From Lichenicola sp964247755 (lineage in GTDB: Bacteria > Pseudomonadota > Alphaproteobacteria > Acetobacterales > Acetobacteraceae): a stretch of DNA of 64,000 bases. Numbering within the stretch: position 1 is the first letter of the stretch; each line of letters starts with the position of its first letter. Shown one piece after another: positions 51,911 through 60,649 of this stretch. The notes under the pieces were generated by a model. It did not search any database. It was given only the letters and a program-made list of their open reading frames with translations, and was not told the origin of the DNA. The DNA is taken from assembly GCA_964247755.1 (NCBI GenBank), contig CAXTVX010000007.1, forward strand, positions 1-64,000. The letters run 5' to 3'. Both the position numbers and the translations under genes were made by a program.

Positions 51911-54717
51911 CAGCGTCCGAAGCGGAGGCCGGCCAGCACGGCGAACGGGCTGTCGGGGTTCACCGGCCGTGGCGGCGGCCTCGCCGGCATGCGCGGTGGC
52001 GGCTTCGGCAGGGGCCTGGCCGGCTTGGGACGGGCCGGTGCTGCGGCCTCCACCAGGACCGGCGCAGCGGACGGCACCACCTGGATGGAGGCGACCCTCG
52101 CCACCGGGTCCGAAGCGGGAGCCGGGACAGGACGCCGCTCCCGACGCGGCTGACGGGACTGGCTGCGTGCCCGTTGTCCCCGCGCCGCCAGCATCGGCGG
52201 TGCGGGCGGCCCGAACGCACCCTCGGGCAGGGGAACCTCCGGCAGCAGCCGCACGTCCAGCGCCGGCAGCACCTGCGGCAGCATCTCCGCGCGCACGGAC
52301 AGCCGCGAGGCGAGGTCCGGCGGCAGCACGACCGGATGCCGCCTGGTCAGCCAGCCGAGCTCGCCCGCCACCCGCTCGGCGATGTCGAGCCGCAGCAGCA
52401 CCGGACCGCAGGACACCCAGCCCAGCCGTCCGAGGAACCCCGGCGGCATATCTTCCGGCGGCGTCCCCCCTGGCAGCGTCGACGGGATCGAGATCCGTCC
52501 TTCCGCCGGCAGCGGCGGCAGCCTCGTGCCGGACCGGATCGACAGCAGCACCGCGCGCAGCCGCGCCGGCTTCGGCTTCAGCAGCGCCGGCATGAACAGC
52601 GCGAACCGGCCGGCGCGCACGCCGAGCGCCTTCAGCTTGGTGCGCAACGGCGGCGGGATCGGCGCCCGCTGTGCACCCTGCACCAGCCCCGCCTGTTCCA
52701 GCAGCCGGTGCACCACCCCGCGCAGCTCGGGGTCGTCGGCCGCCGCCCGCTCGGCACGGAACAACGGCTCCAGCCCGTGCTCCACCAGCGCGTCGAGGAA
52801 CCCCTGCAGCCGCGCCCGCACCTGCTCGCGCTGCGTCCCGTCGAGGAACTCGCTGTCGCGCACCTCCACCATCGGCTTCAGCAGCGTGGCCCCCGGGCGC
52901 AGCCGCCCGACCGGCGCGCCGTCCCAGCATACCGACCGCCCGTCCTCGTCCAGGCCGAACCGGTCGTCCCCTGCCGCCGCCAGCGCCTGCACCCGGCGCG
53001 GGATCTCCTCGCGCAGCGCCCGCCGTGCCGCACGCAGCACGAGCTGCCGTTCCGGCCCCTCCGCCTGCGGATCCGGGATCAGCACGAAGCCGGACACGTG
53101 GCCGACCGAATGGCCCTCCACCACCACCTCGCCGCGCGCCGTGACCGCAGACAGCAGGTCGCGTCCGTCGCCGCGCTCGGCCTCGTCCAGGCTGCGTATC
53201 AGCGACGCCGCGCGACGGTCGACGAAGCGTGCGGTCAGCCGCTCGTGCAGCGCGTCCGACAGCAGGTCCTCGATCTCGCGCGCCCGCGCCTGCCAGGATG
53301 CGGCGTCGGCGAGCCAGTCACGGCGGGCGGCGATATAAGCGCAGACACGCATCCCGGACAGCCGCTGCATCAGCGTGTCGATGTCGCCGTCCGCGCGGTT
53401 CAGGGTGTTCAGCAGCTGCTCCAGCCAGACTTCCGACAGCCGGCCGTCGCGCATGATGTCGAAGAACACGCGCGCGCACAGGCGCGTGTGGCTGTCGTCG
53501 CCGATCTTGCGGAAGTCCGGGATCTGGCAGGCCTCCCACAGCAGCCTTGTGGCGGACCGGCCGGTGGCCAGCGCCCTGACCTCCGGATCGAGCGACAGCG
53601 CCTGCAGCGTCTGCAGGTCGGCGGCCTCGTTGCCGGTCACCAGCCCGCGCATCGGCGGCGGAAGCAGCAGGCTGTCGAGCAGCGCGTCCGGCCCCGACAG
53701 GTCGAGCGCGCTGTTGCGCCACGAGAGCTGCTCCAGCGGATCGAACCGGTGCGCCTCGACCGCCTCCACGATGTCCTCGGGCATCGGCGGGCAGGTGCCG
53801 GTGGTGCCGAACGTCCCGTCGCGCATGCCGCGCCCGGCCCGCCCGGCGATCTGTGCCACCTCGGCGGCACTCAGGCGTCGCGGCCGGGCGCCGTCGAACT
53901 TGCTGAGGCCGGCGAAGCCGACATGGTTCACGTCCATGTTCAGCCCCATGCCGATCGCGTCGGTGGCGACCAGGTAGTCCACCTCCTTGTCCTGGTACAG
54001 CGCAACCTGCGCGTTGCGCGTTCGCGGGCTCAGCCGCCCCATCACCACCGCGCAGCCGCCGCGCCGCCGCCTGATCAGCTCGGCGATGGCGTAGACCTCG
54101 GCGGCCGAGAACGCGACCACCGCCGAGCGCGGCGGCAGCTTGGTCAGCTTCACCGGCCCGACATGCTGCAGCTGCGACAGCCGAGGCCTGGTCTCGACCT
54201 CGGCAGTGGGCACCAGCCGATGCAGCATCGGCCGGATCGTCTCCGCGCCCAGGAACATGGTCTCGACCAGGCCGCGCGCGTGCAGCAGCCGGTCGGTGAA
54301 CACGTGTCCGCGATCCGGATCGGCACAGAGCTGGATCTCGTCCACCGCCACGAACTCCGGACGGGGGATGTCGCCGCCTTCCACCCGGTTGATCGGATCG
54401 AGCGGCATCGCTTCCACGGTGCAGGAGAACCAGCGGGCACCGGGCGGGACGATCTTCTCCTCGCCGGTGATCAGCCCGACCCGCGCCGCGCCCTTCTCCG
54501 CCACCATGCGATCATAGTTCTCGCGCGCCAGCAGGCGCAGCGGGAAGCCGATGATGCCGGAGCCGTGACCGAGCAGCCGCTCCATCGCCAGATGGGTCTT
54601 GCCGGTGTTGGTGGGTCCCAGCACCGCCTTCACCCGCGGCGCGAACGCGCCGGAGCGCGGCTCGGCCGGGCGGGACGAGTCGTGGGGGCCTTGCGGCCGG
54701 TAGGATGCACCCGTCAT
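51910..54717 (-). CDS. Suv3-like ATP-dependent RNA helicase
   Basis: A 935-residue protein from ATG 54717 (MTGASYRPQGPHDSSRPAEP). The helicase core has the Walker A motif VKAVLGPTNTGKTHLAMERL (Lys-40), the DEIQ box in FVAVDEIQLCADPDRGHVFT, GAETIRPMLHRLVP and the second RecA-like domain with ATDAIGMGLNMDVNHVGF. It continues as a helical Suv3-type C-terminal region and a basic Pro/Arg-rich tail. In mitochondria Suv3 works with PNPase in RNA decay; the bacterial relatives are less studied. The overlap with the S4 gene supports an RNA role. Confidence 0.85.
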   Translation of the reverse strand: MTGASYRPQGPHDSSRPAEPRSGAFAPRVKAVLGPTNTGKTHLAMERLLGHGSGIIGFPLRLLARENYDRMVAEKGAARVGLITGEEKIVPPGARWFSCTVEAMPLDPINRVEGGDIPRPEFVAVDEIQLCADPDRGHVFTDRLLHARGLVETMFLGAETIRPMLHRLVPTAEVETRPRLSQLQHVGPVKLTKLPPRSAVVAFSAAEVYAIAELIRRRRGGCAVVMGRLSPRTRNAQVALYQDKEVDYLVATDAIGMGLNMDVNHVGFAGLSKFDGARPRRLSAAEVAQIAGRAGRGMRDGTFGTTGTCPPMPEDIVEAVEAHRFDPLEQLSWRNSALDLSGPDALLDSLLLPPPMRGLVTGNEAADLQTLQALSLDPEVRALATGRSATRLLWEACQIPDFRKIGDDSHTRLCARVFFDIMRDGRLSEVWLEQLLNTLNRADGDIDTLMQRLSGMRVCAYIAARRDWLADAASWQARAREIEDLLSDALHERLTARFVDRRAASLIRSLDEAERGDGRDLLSAVTARGEVVVEGHSVGHVSGFVLIPDPQAEGPERQLVLRAARRALREEIPRRVQALAAAGDDRFGLDEDGRSVCWDGAPVGRLRPGATLLKPMVEVRDSEFLDGTQREQVRARLQGFLDALVEHGLEPLFRAERAAADDPELRGVVHRLLEQAGLVQGAQRAPIPPPLRTKLKALGVRAGRFALFMPALLKPKPARLRAVLLSIRSGTRLPPLPAEGRISIPSTLPGGTPPEDMPPGFLGRLGWVSCGPVLLRLDIAERVAGELGWLTRRHPVVLPPDLASRLSVRAEMLPQVLPALDVRLLPEVPLPEGAFGPPAPPMLAARGQRARSQSRQPRRERRPVPAPASDPVARVASIQVVPSAAPVLVEAAAPARPKPARPLPKPPPRMPARPPPRPVNPDSPFAVLAGLRFGR

Positions 54718-54809
54718 GGAACCGATGGTTGGTCGGGCGGCAACGGTTTGCAAGCGGGCGCCAAACCGTCACAGCATCGCCGCATCCCCATCCCGCCCGA
54801 GGCCGCCCG

Positions 54810-56309
54810 ATGCATGACCGCCCGCTCGACTGCCTGATCGACCCGACCGATGCCGGAGCGGCATCGCCACGCCCGATACGCTGCGTGCGTCCGGATGGTC
54901 TGGCGGCGTGGTCGGAGGCGCTGCCGGCGGTTGATCGTGCCTGGCTGCGGGCGCAGGGCTTCGGCGCCAAGGCGGGCGAGCTGCGGCACCTTCCCGGTCC
55001 GGATGGAATCGCCTCCGCGGTGCTGGGCCTGGGCGAGGCGCCGGCACCCGGTCGCACCCAGGGGCCGCACGCGTTCGGCGGCCTCGCGACCGGTCTGGCC
55101 GAACCGTCCGGCGCCGGCGCCTGGACGCTGGACCTGCCCGCGGACGTGACCGCGGACGAGGCGGTGCTGGGTTTCTGTCTCGGCGCCTACCGGTTCGACC
55201 GCCTGCGCACGACCGCGTCCCCGGCGGCGATACCGGCCCGGCTGGTTCGCCCGGCCGGTGCCGGGGAGGGCGAGACCCTGGCCCGCGCGACCTGGCTGGC
55301 GCGCGACCTGATCAACACCCCGGCCAACCTGCTGGGCCCGGTGGAGCTGGCGGAAGCGGCCCGGGACGCGGTGACTGCGGCGGGCGGGCAGGCAGCCATC
55401 GTCGCAGGCGCCGAGCTCGCGGAACGCTATCCGACGGTGGCGTCGGTCGGTGCCGGCTCGTCGCGTCCGGCGCAGGTGCTGGTCGCGCACTGGCGCGGTT
55501 CCGCCGCCGGCGACGACTCGCCGTTGCTGTCCCTGGTCGGCAAGGGCGTGTGCTTCGACACCGGCGGCTACGACCTCAAGCCATCGGCGGCGATGCTGCG
55601 CATGAAGAAGGACATGGGCGGTGCCGCGATCGTGTTGGCGCTGGCGCGTGCGGTGATGGCCCGCGACCTGCCGGTGCGCCTGTCGCTGCGGATCGGCTGC
55701 GTCGAGAACAGCGTGTCCGGCCAGGCGATGCGTCCATCGGACGTGCTGCGCACGCGGCGCGGACTTACCGTCGAGGTCGGCAACACCGATGCGGAGGGCC
55801 GCCTGGTGCTGTGCGACCTGCTGGCGGAGGCCTCGGACGAGCGGCCCGACCTCCTGCTCGACGCGGCCACCCTGACCGGCGCCGCGCGGGTCGCCCTGGG
55901 ACCCGACCTGCCTGCCCTGTTCTGCAACGACGACGTGCTGGCCGGACACCTTCTGCACGCCGGAGCTGTATCGCACGACCCGCTCTGGCGCCTTCCGCTA
56001 TGGGGCGGCTACGACGACTGGCTGTCCAGCACGGTCGCGGATCTCAACAACGTGTCGTCGAAGCCGATGGCGGGCGCAGTCACCGCAGCGCTTTTCCTTC
56101 AACGTTTCGTGAGCGGATCGGTGCGCTGGGCCCATCTCGACACCTACGCCTGGAACGATCAGCCCCGCCCGGGCCGCCCGGAAGGCGGAGAAGCGCTTGG
56201 CCTGCGCGCGTTGTTCCATGGATCATTGCGGATTCTTAACCTGCGTGGTGAACCGGAACACTCTGGTAACGTAATTGGGAACGAACGAAGCCATTTCCGT
56301 GCATTATAA
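54810..56309 (+). CDS. M17-family leucyl aminopeptidase
   Basis: A 499-residue peptidase. Metal and catalytic motifs are GKGVCFDTGGYDLKPSAAML, MKKDMGGAAIVLALARAVMA and NTDAEGRLVLCDLLAEASDE, with a C-terminal SVRWAHLDTYAWND. M17 enzymes release N-terminal residues in the cytoplasm using two metal ions. The N-terminal domain is divergent, and the start ATG 54810 (MHDRPLDCL) is the one giving normal length. It is divergent from the helicase. Confidence 0.9.
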   Translation: MHDRPLDCLIDPTDAGAASPRPIRCVRPDGLAAWSEALPAVDRAWLRAQGFGAKAGELRHLPGPDGIASAVLGLGEAPAPGRTQGPHAFGGLATGLAEPSGAGAWTLDLPADVTADEAVLGFCLGAYRFDRLRTTASPAAIPARLVRPAGAGEGETLARATWLARDLINTPANLLGPVELAEAARDAVTAAGGQAAIVAGAELAERYPTVASVGAGSSRPAQVLVAHWRGSAAGDDSPLLSLVGKGVCFDTGGYDLKPSAAMLRMKKDMGGAAIVLALARAVMARDLPVRLSLRIGCVENSVSGQAMRPSDVLRTRRGLTVEVGNTDAEGRLVLCDLLAEASDERPDLLLDAATLTGAARVALGPDLPALFCNDDVLAGHLLHAGAVSHDPLWRLPLWGGYDDWLSSTVADLNNVSSKPMAGAVTAALFLQRFVSGSVRWAHLDTYAWNDQPRPGRPEGGEALGLRALFHGSLRILNLRGEPEHSGNVIGNERSHFRAL

Positions 56310-56449
56310 TCTCTAGTTGTCACCGCTGCTGGACACGTGTTGGTTGCGCGTCCAGAAATCCCCGGATGGGGACGCGGCCTCATCAAGGCGTGGTGATCTG
56401 GCGAAGCGGCCATCTGCCGATTCGACTCGATCGGGAAAGGATTTTCTGG

Positions 56450-56839
56450 ATGGCTCAGGCCTCGACGACCGACCATCTCGTGGCGACCCTGCGGGACACA
56501 GTTGTTTCCATGGTTCGCCGTGACGGACCGGACCTTTCGGCCCGACAGCTCGGAGTGTTCCTGACCTGCTATCTCCAGGAAGGCGCCCACACGGTGCGCG
56601 GCCTCGCGTCCGACCTCAACGTGTCCAAGCCGGCGATCACCCGAGCCTTGGACCGGTTGGGTGAGCTCGATCTCGCCCGGCGCAAGGTGGACCCGATGGA
56701 TCGCCGCTCGATCCTGGTGCAGCGGACCCTGAAGGGTGCCGCCTACCTGCGCGAACTGCGGTCGATCATGTCGGAGGCGTCCGGCGTCGCCCGCCGGTCG
56801 AGCGCCAGCGAGGAACGCGCGAGCCGTCGCGCCGGCTGA
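56450..56839 (+). CDS. MarR-family transcriptional regulator
   Basis: A 129-residue regulator starting MAQASTTDHLVATLRDTVVS, with GGAAAGGAT upstream. The winged helix is RQLGVFLTCYLQEGAHTVRG and the recognition helix VSKPAITRALDRLGELDL, followed by the wing RRKVDPMDRRSILVQRTLKG. Shorter at the C-terminus than typical MarR. It sits between the aminopeptidase and an exported protein and may control either; MarR regulators usually respond to aromatic or oxidising ligands. Confidence 0.85.
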   Translation: MAQASTTDHLVATLRDTVVSMVRRDGPDLSARQLGVFLTCYLQEGAHTVRGLASDLNVSKPAITRALDRLGELDLARRKVDPMDRRSILVQRTLKGAAYLRELRSIMSEASGVARRSSASEERASRRAG

Positions 56840-56948
56840 TCCGGCGCCTGCCGGCCTCGCAACCGGATCGTCACCCGGGCGCTATGTCGGACGGTCGGGC
56901 TGCTGCCACGCGGCCTGGCGTCCCTCATGTCGACCAAGGAATAATCTG

Positions 56949-57407
56949 ATGCGGATGGCCGCCTTCACCATAAGCCTTGCCCTTGCCACCGTGGGCCTCG
57001 CCCTTCCCGTCATGGCAGCCCAGGATCCCGGCGTGTCGGGCCGCCCGGACGCGACCGTCACCATCGTGTCCAAGGCCGCCGACATCGGCATCGGCGCCAC
57101 CTGGGGCAACGGTGTCCTGCGCTATGCCGGCCACCGTTACACCTTCAGCGTGAAGGGCGTGGACGTCGCCGCCGTCGGCTTCTCCAAGATCGTCGGGCAC
57201 GGCCGCGTCTACAACCTGAAGCACCTGCACGACTTCGACGGCACCTACGTGGCTGCCAACGGCGAGGCCACGGTCGGCAAGGGGCTCGGCGGCAACGTCC
57301 TGAAGAACGGCAACGGTGTCGAGCTACGCATCGACGACATCACCAAGGGGGCACGTCTCGCCGGTGCGGCACAGGGCATCGAACTCACCCTCGCCGCCGG
57401 CCACTAG
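56949..57407 (+). CDS. Conserved exported protein of unknown function
   Basis: A 152-residue protein with a signal peptide (FTISLALATVGLALPVMA, cleavage near MAAQD) and a strand-rich domain: TVTIVSKAADIGIGATWGNG, VLRYAGHRYTFSVKGVDVAA, KIVGHGRVYNLKHLHDFDGT and LKNGNGVELRIDDITKG. The Gly-rich strands resemble a small periplasmic beta-barrel domain that I have seen in other alphaproteobacterial exported proteins, but I cannot name the family. It follows the MarR gene by 109 nt. Confidence 0.6.
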   Translation: MRMAAFTISLALATVGLALPVMAAQDPGVSGRPDATVTIVSKAADIGIGATWGNGVLRYAGHRYTFSVKGVDVAAVGFSKIVGHGRVYNLKHLHDFDGTYVAANGEATVGKGLGGNVLKNGNGVELRIDDITKGARLAGAAQGIELTLAAGH

Positions 57408-57416
57408 CCCCCTCCA

Positions 57417-57445
57417 TCAGGCGGAGCCCGGTCGGCTCCGCCTGA
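57417..57445. terminator. Perfect hairpin between convergent genes
   Basis: TCAGGCGGAGCC, loop CGGTC and GGCTCCGCCTGA give a perfect 12-bp stem, exactly between the stops of the exported protein (57407) and the WecA-like gene (57455). No T-run follows on either strand. It is the natural position for a bidirectional terminator. Confidence 0.6.
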
Positions 57446-57454
57446 CGCCGCGCC

Positions 57455-58510
57455 TCACGACCAGCGACCGAGTCCGGTGCGCGCCGCCCGCCGCCACACC
57501 ATCCCGGTCCAGCCCAGTTGCGGCAGCACAGCCAGCATCCCAGCCGGGACCGGGTGCTGCGGCAGCAGCGCCAGTGCCAGCACCCCGCCCCAGATCGCGA
57601 ACGACCAGTGGATCGCCGTGACCCGCGCTGCCGGAATGCCGCTGCGGACCGCCACCTGGTAGAGGTGGCCGCGATGCGCCTGTGTCAGCCGCTCTCCTGC
57701 CAGCAGGCGCCGGCACAGGGTGAACAGCACGTCCCACAGGATGCCGGCCAGGATCAGCGGCACGGCCAGCCCGGCCGCGGTCCAGGCCCGGCCGTGGAGC
57801 AGCAGCGCCAGCGTGCCGGCGGACAGGCCGCAGACCTGGCTGCCGACGTCGCCCAGGAAGATGCGCGCCTTCGGATAGTTGAACGGAAGGAACCCGGCCA
57901 GCCCCGACGCCAGCATCAGCCCGGACGCCACCGCCACCGGTGCGTCGGTCCGCCAGCCGAGCACGGCGGCAAACAGCCCGCACACGGCGACGCCGCCCGC
58001 GGCCAGCCCGTTGATCCCGTCGATGAAGTTGACCGCGTTAGTGACAAGCATCAGCCAGCAGAACGCCACGACGATCCCCGGCCACAGCAGGAAGGACGGC
58101 GGCAGGACCGGCAGCCCGGCCAGCACGGCGCCAACCGCTAGGGCCGCCGCGGCGAGTTGGGCCGACAGCTTGGAGCGGTATCCGAGCTGCCGCAGGTCGT
58201 CGAGCCAGGACACCGTCGCCAGCAGCGCGACCGCCGCCTCGAGCAGCACGATCGTGCCGACCGGGGCCCGGCCGCCGGACAGCGGCGGGACGATCGCCGG
58301 CACGCCGAGCAGCACCACCACTACGGTGCCGGCACCGCCGCCGCGCGGCACCGGACGGTCATGCGCGCTGCGTCCGCCCGGCACGTCCATCACCGCCAGC
58401 CGGATCATCCCGCGTACCACCAGGGCCGACAGCAGCGCGGCCAGGAGGCACGCGACCGAGAGCCACACGGGTGTCCAGCCGTTCATCGGCACCGAAGCGT
58501 TCTCCGACAT
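57455..58510 (-). CDS. WecA-like undecaprenyl-phosphate sugar-1-phosphate transferase
   Basis: A 351-residue polytopic protein of the MraY/WecA family. The catalytic Asp pair is WLDDLRQLG (104-105), then NAVNFIDGINGLAAGG (161-), RIFLGDVGSQVCGL (Asp-221) and the HRGHLYQ motif (279-). It moves a sugar-1-phosphate from a UDP-sugar to undecaprenyl phosphate, starting a glycan on the lipid carrier. GGAAC is ~7 nt before ATG 58510. The PglF-like and DegT genes run divergently next to it, which makes a small glycan module. Confidence 0.85.
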   Translation of the reverse strand: MSENASVPMNGWTPVWLSVACLLAALLSALVVRGMIRLAVMDVPGGRSAHDRPVPRGGGAGTVVVVLLGVPAIVPPLSGGRAPVGTIVLLEAAVALLATVSWLDDLRQLGYRSKLSAQLAAAALAVGAVLAGLPVLPPSFLLWPGIVVAFCWLMLVTNAVNFIDGINGLAAGGVAVCGLFAAVLGWRTDAPVAVASGLMLASGLAGFLPFNYPKARIFLGDVGSQVCGLSAGTLALLLHGRAWTAAGLAVPLILAGILWDVLFTLCRRLLAGERLTQAHRGHLYQVAVRSGIPAARVTAIHWSFAIWGGVLALALLPQHPVPAGMLAVLPQLGWTGMVWRRAARTGLGRWS

Positions 58511-58612
58511 GATGGTGTTCCGGTCCCGCGGAACCGGGCCGGGGGAGCGCCCTCGGGGGAGGCGACGCGCCGCCTTCTAGCGCACGGGACGCTGGGCTAT
58601 ACGGGCGCGGAG

Positions 58613-60649
58613 ATGCTCCCGCAACGTGTCCCACCCGGCGGCCCGACCGGCGCCTCGCCCGACGCGCCGGCTCCCGGCAGCGGGGAGCGGCCGGACGGCG
58701 CCCGCGCCCGGCTGCGGCCGCTGAACCGTATCCTGGTCAACGTCCTGCTGGACGGGGCGCTGGCGGCGGTGGCGGCGCCGATCGCGCGCTGGCTGGCCGA
58801 TCCGCAGGGCGGCCTGATCCACCCGCTCTGGTTCCTGGCCGGCGGCGCCATCACCCTGCTGGTGGGCGGCGTGCCGTTCCGCATGCCACAGCAGTACTGG
58901 CGCTTTTCCGGCGTCGCCGACCTGCTCGGCATCGCCGGCGCCTCGGTGGCCAGCGCCCTGCTGTTCGCCGCCCTGCTGCTGGGCACCGGCTTCCGGCTGC
59001 CCAGCATCACCTTTCCCATCATCCATGCCCTGACCCTGCTGGTGATGCTGGGATCCCTGCGCATCGTCTACCGGCTGTCGCAGGGCCGCCCGATCGGCGG
59101 CAGCGCGGTGCAGACGCAGCGCGTGCTGCTGGTCGGCGCCGACGAGGCGGCGGACCTGTTCATCCGCGCGGTGCGCCGCGAGCGGGCCACGCCGCTGCGC
59201 GTGGTCGGCCTGCTGGCACGCGGCCGGCACCAGCCGGGCCGGCGCATCCACGGCGTGCCGATCCTGGGCACGCTGCGCGACGCCGATGCGGTGCTGGACC
59301 GGCTCGACCGGCAGCAGCGCCGCCCGGACGGGCTGATCGTCACCGACCCGGAGCTGCGCGGCGCCGATCTCGCCGCGGTGATCCGCGCGGCCGAGCGGCT
59401 CGGCGTCCCGGTCGGCCGGGTGCCGGACCCGACCGCGCTGTCGCCGGCCAGCCGGGTCGAGCTGCGCCCGGTGGCGATCGAGGACCTGCTGAACCGGCCG
59501 CTCGTGTCGCTCGACCGCGCCGCGATGGCGCGCCTGGTCGCCGGGCGACGGGTGCTGGTGACCGGCGCCGGCGGCACCATCGGCGCGGAGCTGGCCCGGC
59601 AGGTGGCGGCCCTGTCGCCCGGACTGCTGGTGCTGCTCGACCACGGCGAGTTCGCGCTGTGGCAGGTCGACCTGGAGCTGGCCGAGCTGACCCCCGCCTT
59701 GCCCCGGCAGAGCGTGGTCGCCGACATACGCGACCGGGCGCGTCTGCGAACGGTGTTCACGGAACACCGCCCGGAGATCGTGTTCCATGCCGCCGCGCTG
59801 AAGCACGTGCCGATCGTGGAAGCCAACCCGTCCGAAGGGATGCTGACCAACATCATCGGCACCCGAGAGGTCGCCGACGCGGCACGGGACGCCGGCACCG
59901 CGGAGATGGTGCTGATCTCCACCGACAAGGCGGTCAACCCGAGCAGCCTGATGGGCGCCTCCAAGCGCGCCGCCGAGATGTACTGCCAGTCGCTCGACAT
60001 CGCCGCCCGTCGCAGCGGCGAAGGTCTGCGCTGCGTCACCGTGCGGTTCGGCAACGTGCTGGGCAGCACCGGTTCCGTGGTGCCGCTGTTCCGCCGCCAG
60101 CTCGAACGCGGCGGCCCGCTCACCGTCACCCATCCCGACATGCAGCGCTACTTCATGACCGTGTCCGAAGCGGTCGGGCTGGTGCTGCAGGCGAGTGCCG
60201 TCGGCTCTGCCACCGCCGACGGGCAGACCGAGGCGCTGCTCCGCGACGGCGGCATCTTCGTGCTCGACATGGGCGAGCCGGTGAAGATCGTCGACCTGGC
60301 GCGGCAGATGATCCGCCTGGCCGGGCTGCGGCCCGACCAGGACGTGCCGATCCGCTACACCGGGCTGCGGCCGGGCGAGAAGCTGTTCGAGGAGCTGTTC
60401 CATGGCCGCGAGCCGCCGGTGCCGACCGGCCACCCCGGCCTGCTGATGGCGACCCCGCGCACCGACGACGCGCACGACCTCGGGCAGGCGCTGGACGCGA
60501 TCGACAGCGCCTGTCGCGCCGGCCGTCCGGACGAGGCGCTTGCCCTGCTCAAGCGGCTGGTGCCGGAGTTCGCGCACAACCCGGATGGCCAGGTGCCGGC
60601 GGTCCGTGCCGGCCACGCGGTGGTCGCCGAGAAGGACCCGATCCCATGA
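58613..60649 (+). CDS. PglF/CapD-like nucleotide-sugar 4,6-dehydratase
   Basis: A 678-residue membrane-anchored SDR. Four N-terminal helices (e.g. WFLAGGAITLLVGGVPF) precede a Rossmann-like CoA-binding-type region (~170-300) and the dehydratase domain with VLVTGAGGTIGAELARQV (~316), AALKHVPIVEANPSEGMLTN and STDKAVNPSSLMGASKRAAE. The catalytic Tyr of SDRs is replaced by Met in this motif, as in PglF. PglF converts UDP-GlcNAc to the 4-keto-6-deoxy sugar. The end overlaps the aminotransferase start (ATGA). The start ATG 58613 is uncertain. Confidence 0.88.
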   Translation: MLPQRVPPGGPTGASPDAPAPGSGERPDGARARLRPLNRILVNVLLDGALAAVAAPIARWLADPQGGLIHPLWFLAGGAITLLVGGVPFRMPQQYWRFSGVADLLGIAGASVASALLFAALLLGTGFRLPSITFPIIHALTLLVMLGSLRIVYRLSQGRPIGGSAVQTQRVLLVGADEAADLFIRAVRRERATPLRVVGLLARGRHQPGRRIHGVPILGTLRDADAVLDRLDRQQRRPDGLIVTDPELRGADLAAVIRAAERLGVPVGRVPDPTALSPASRVELRPVAIEDLLNRPLVSLDRAAMARLVAGRRVLVTGAGGTIGAELARQVAALSPGLLVLLDHGEFALWQVDLELAELTPALPRQSVVADIRDRARLRTVFTEHRPEIVFHAAALKHVPIVEANPSEGMLTNIIGTREVADAARDAGTAEMVLISTDKAVNPSSLMGASKRAAEMYCQSLDIAARRSGEGLRCVTVRFGNVLGSTGSVVPLFRRQLERGGPLTVTHPDMQRYFMTVSEAVGLVLQASAVGSATADGQTEALLRDGGIFVLDMGEPVKIVDLARQMIRLAGLRPDQDVPIRYTGLRPGEKLFEELFHGREPPVPTGHPGLLMATPRTDDAHDLGQALDAIDSACRAGRPDEALALLKRLVPEFAHNPDGQVPAVRAGHAVVAEKDPIP

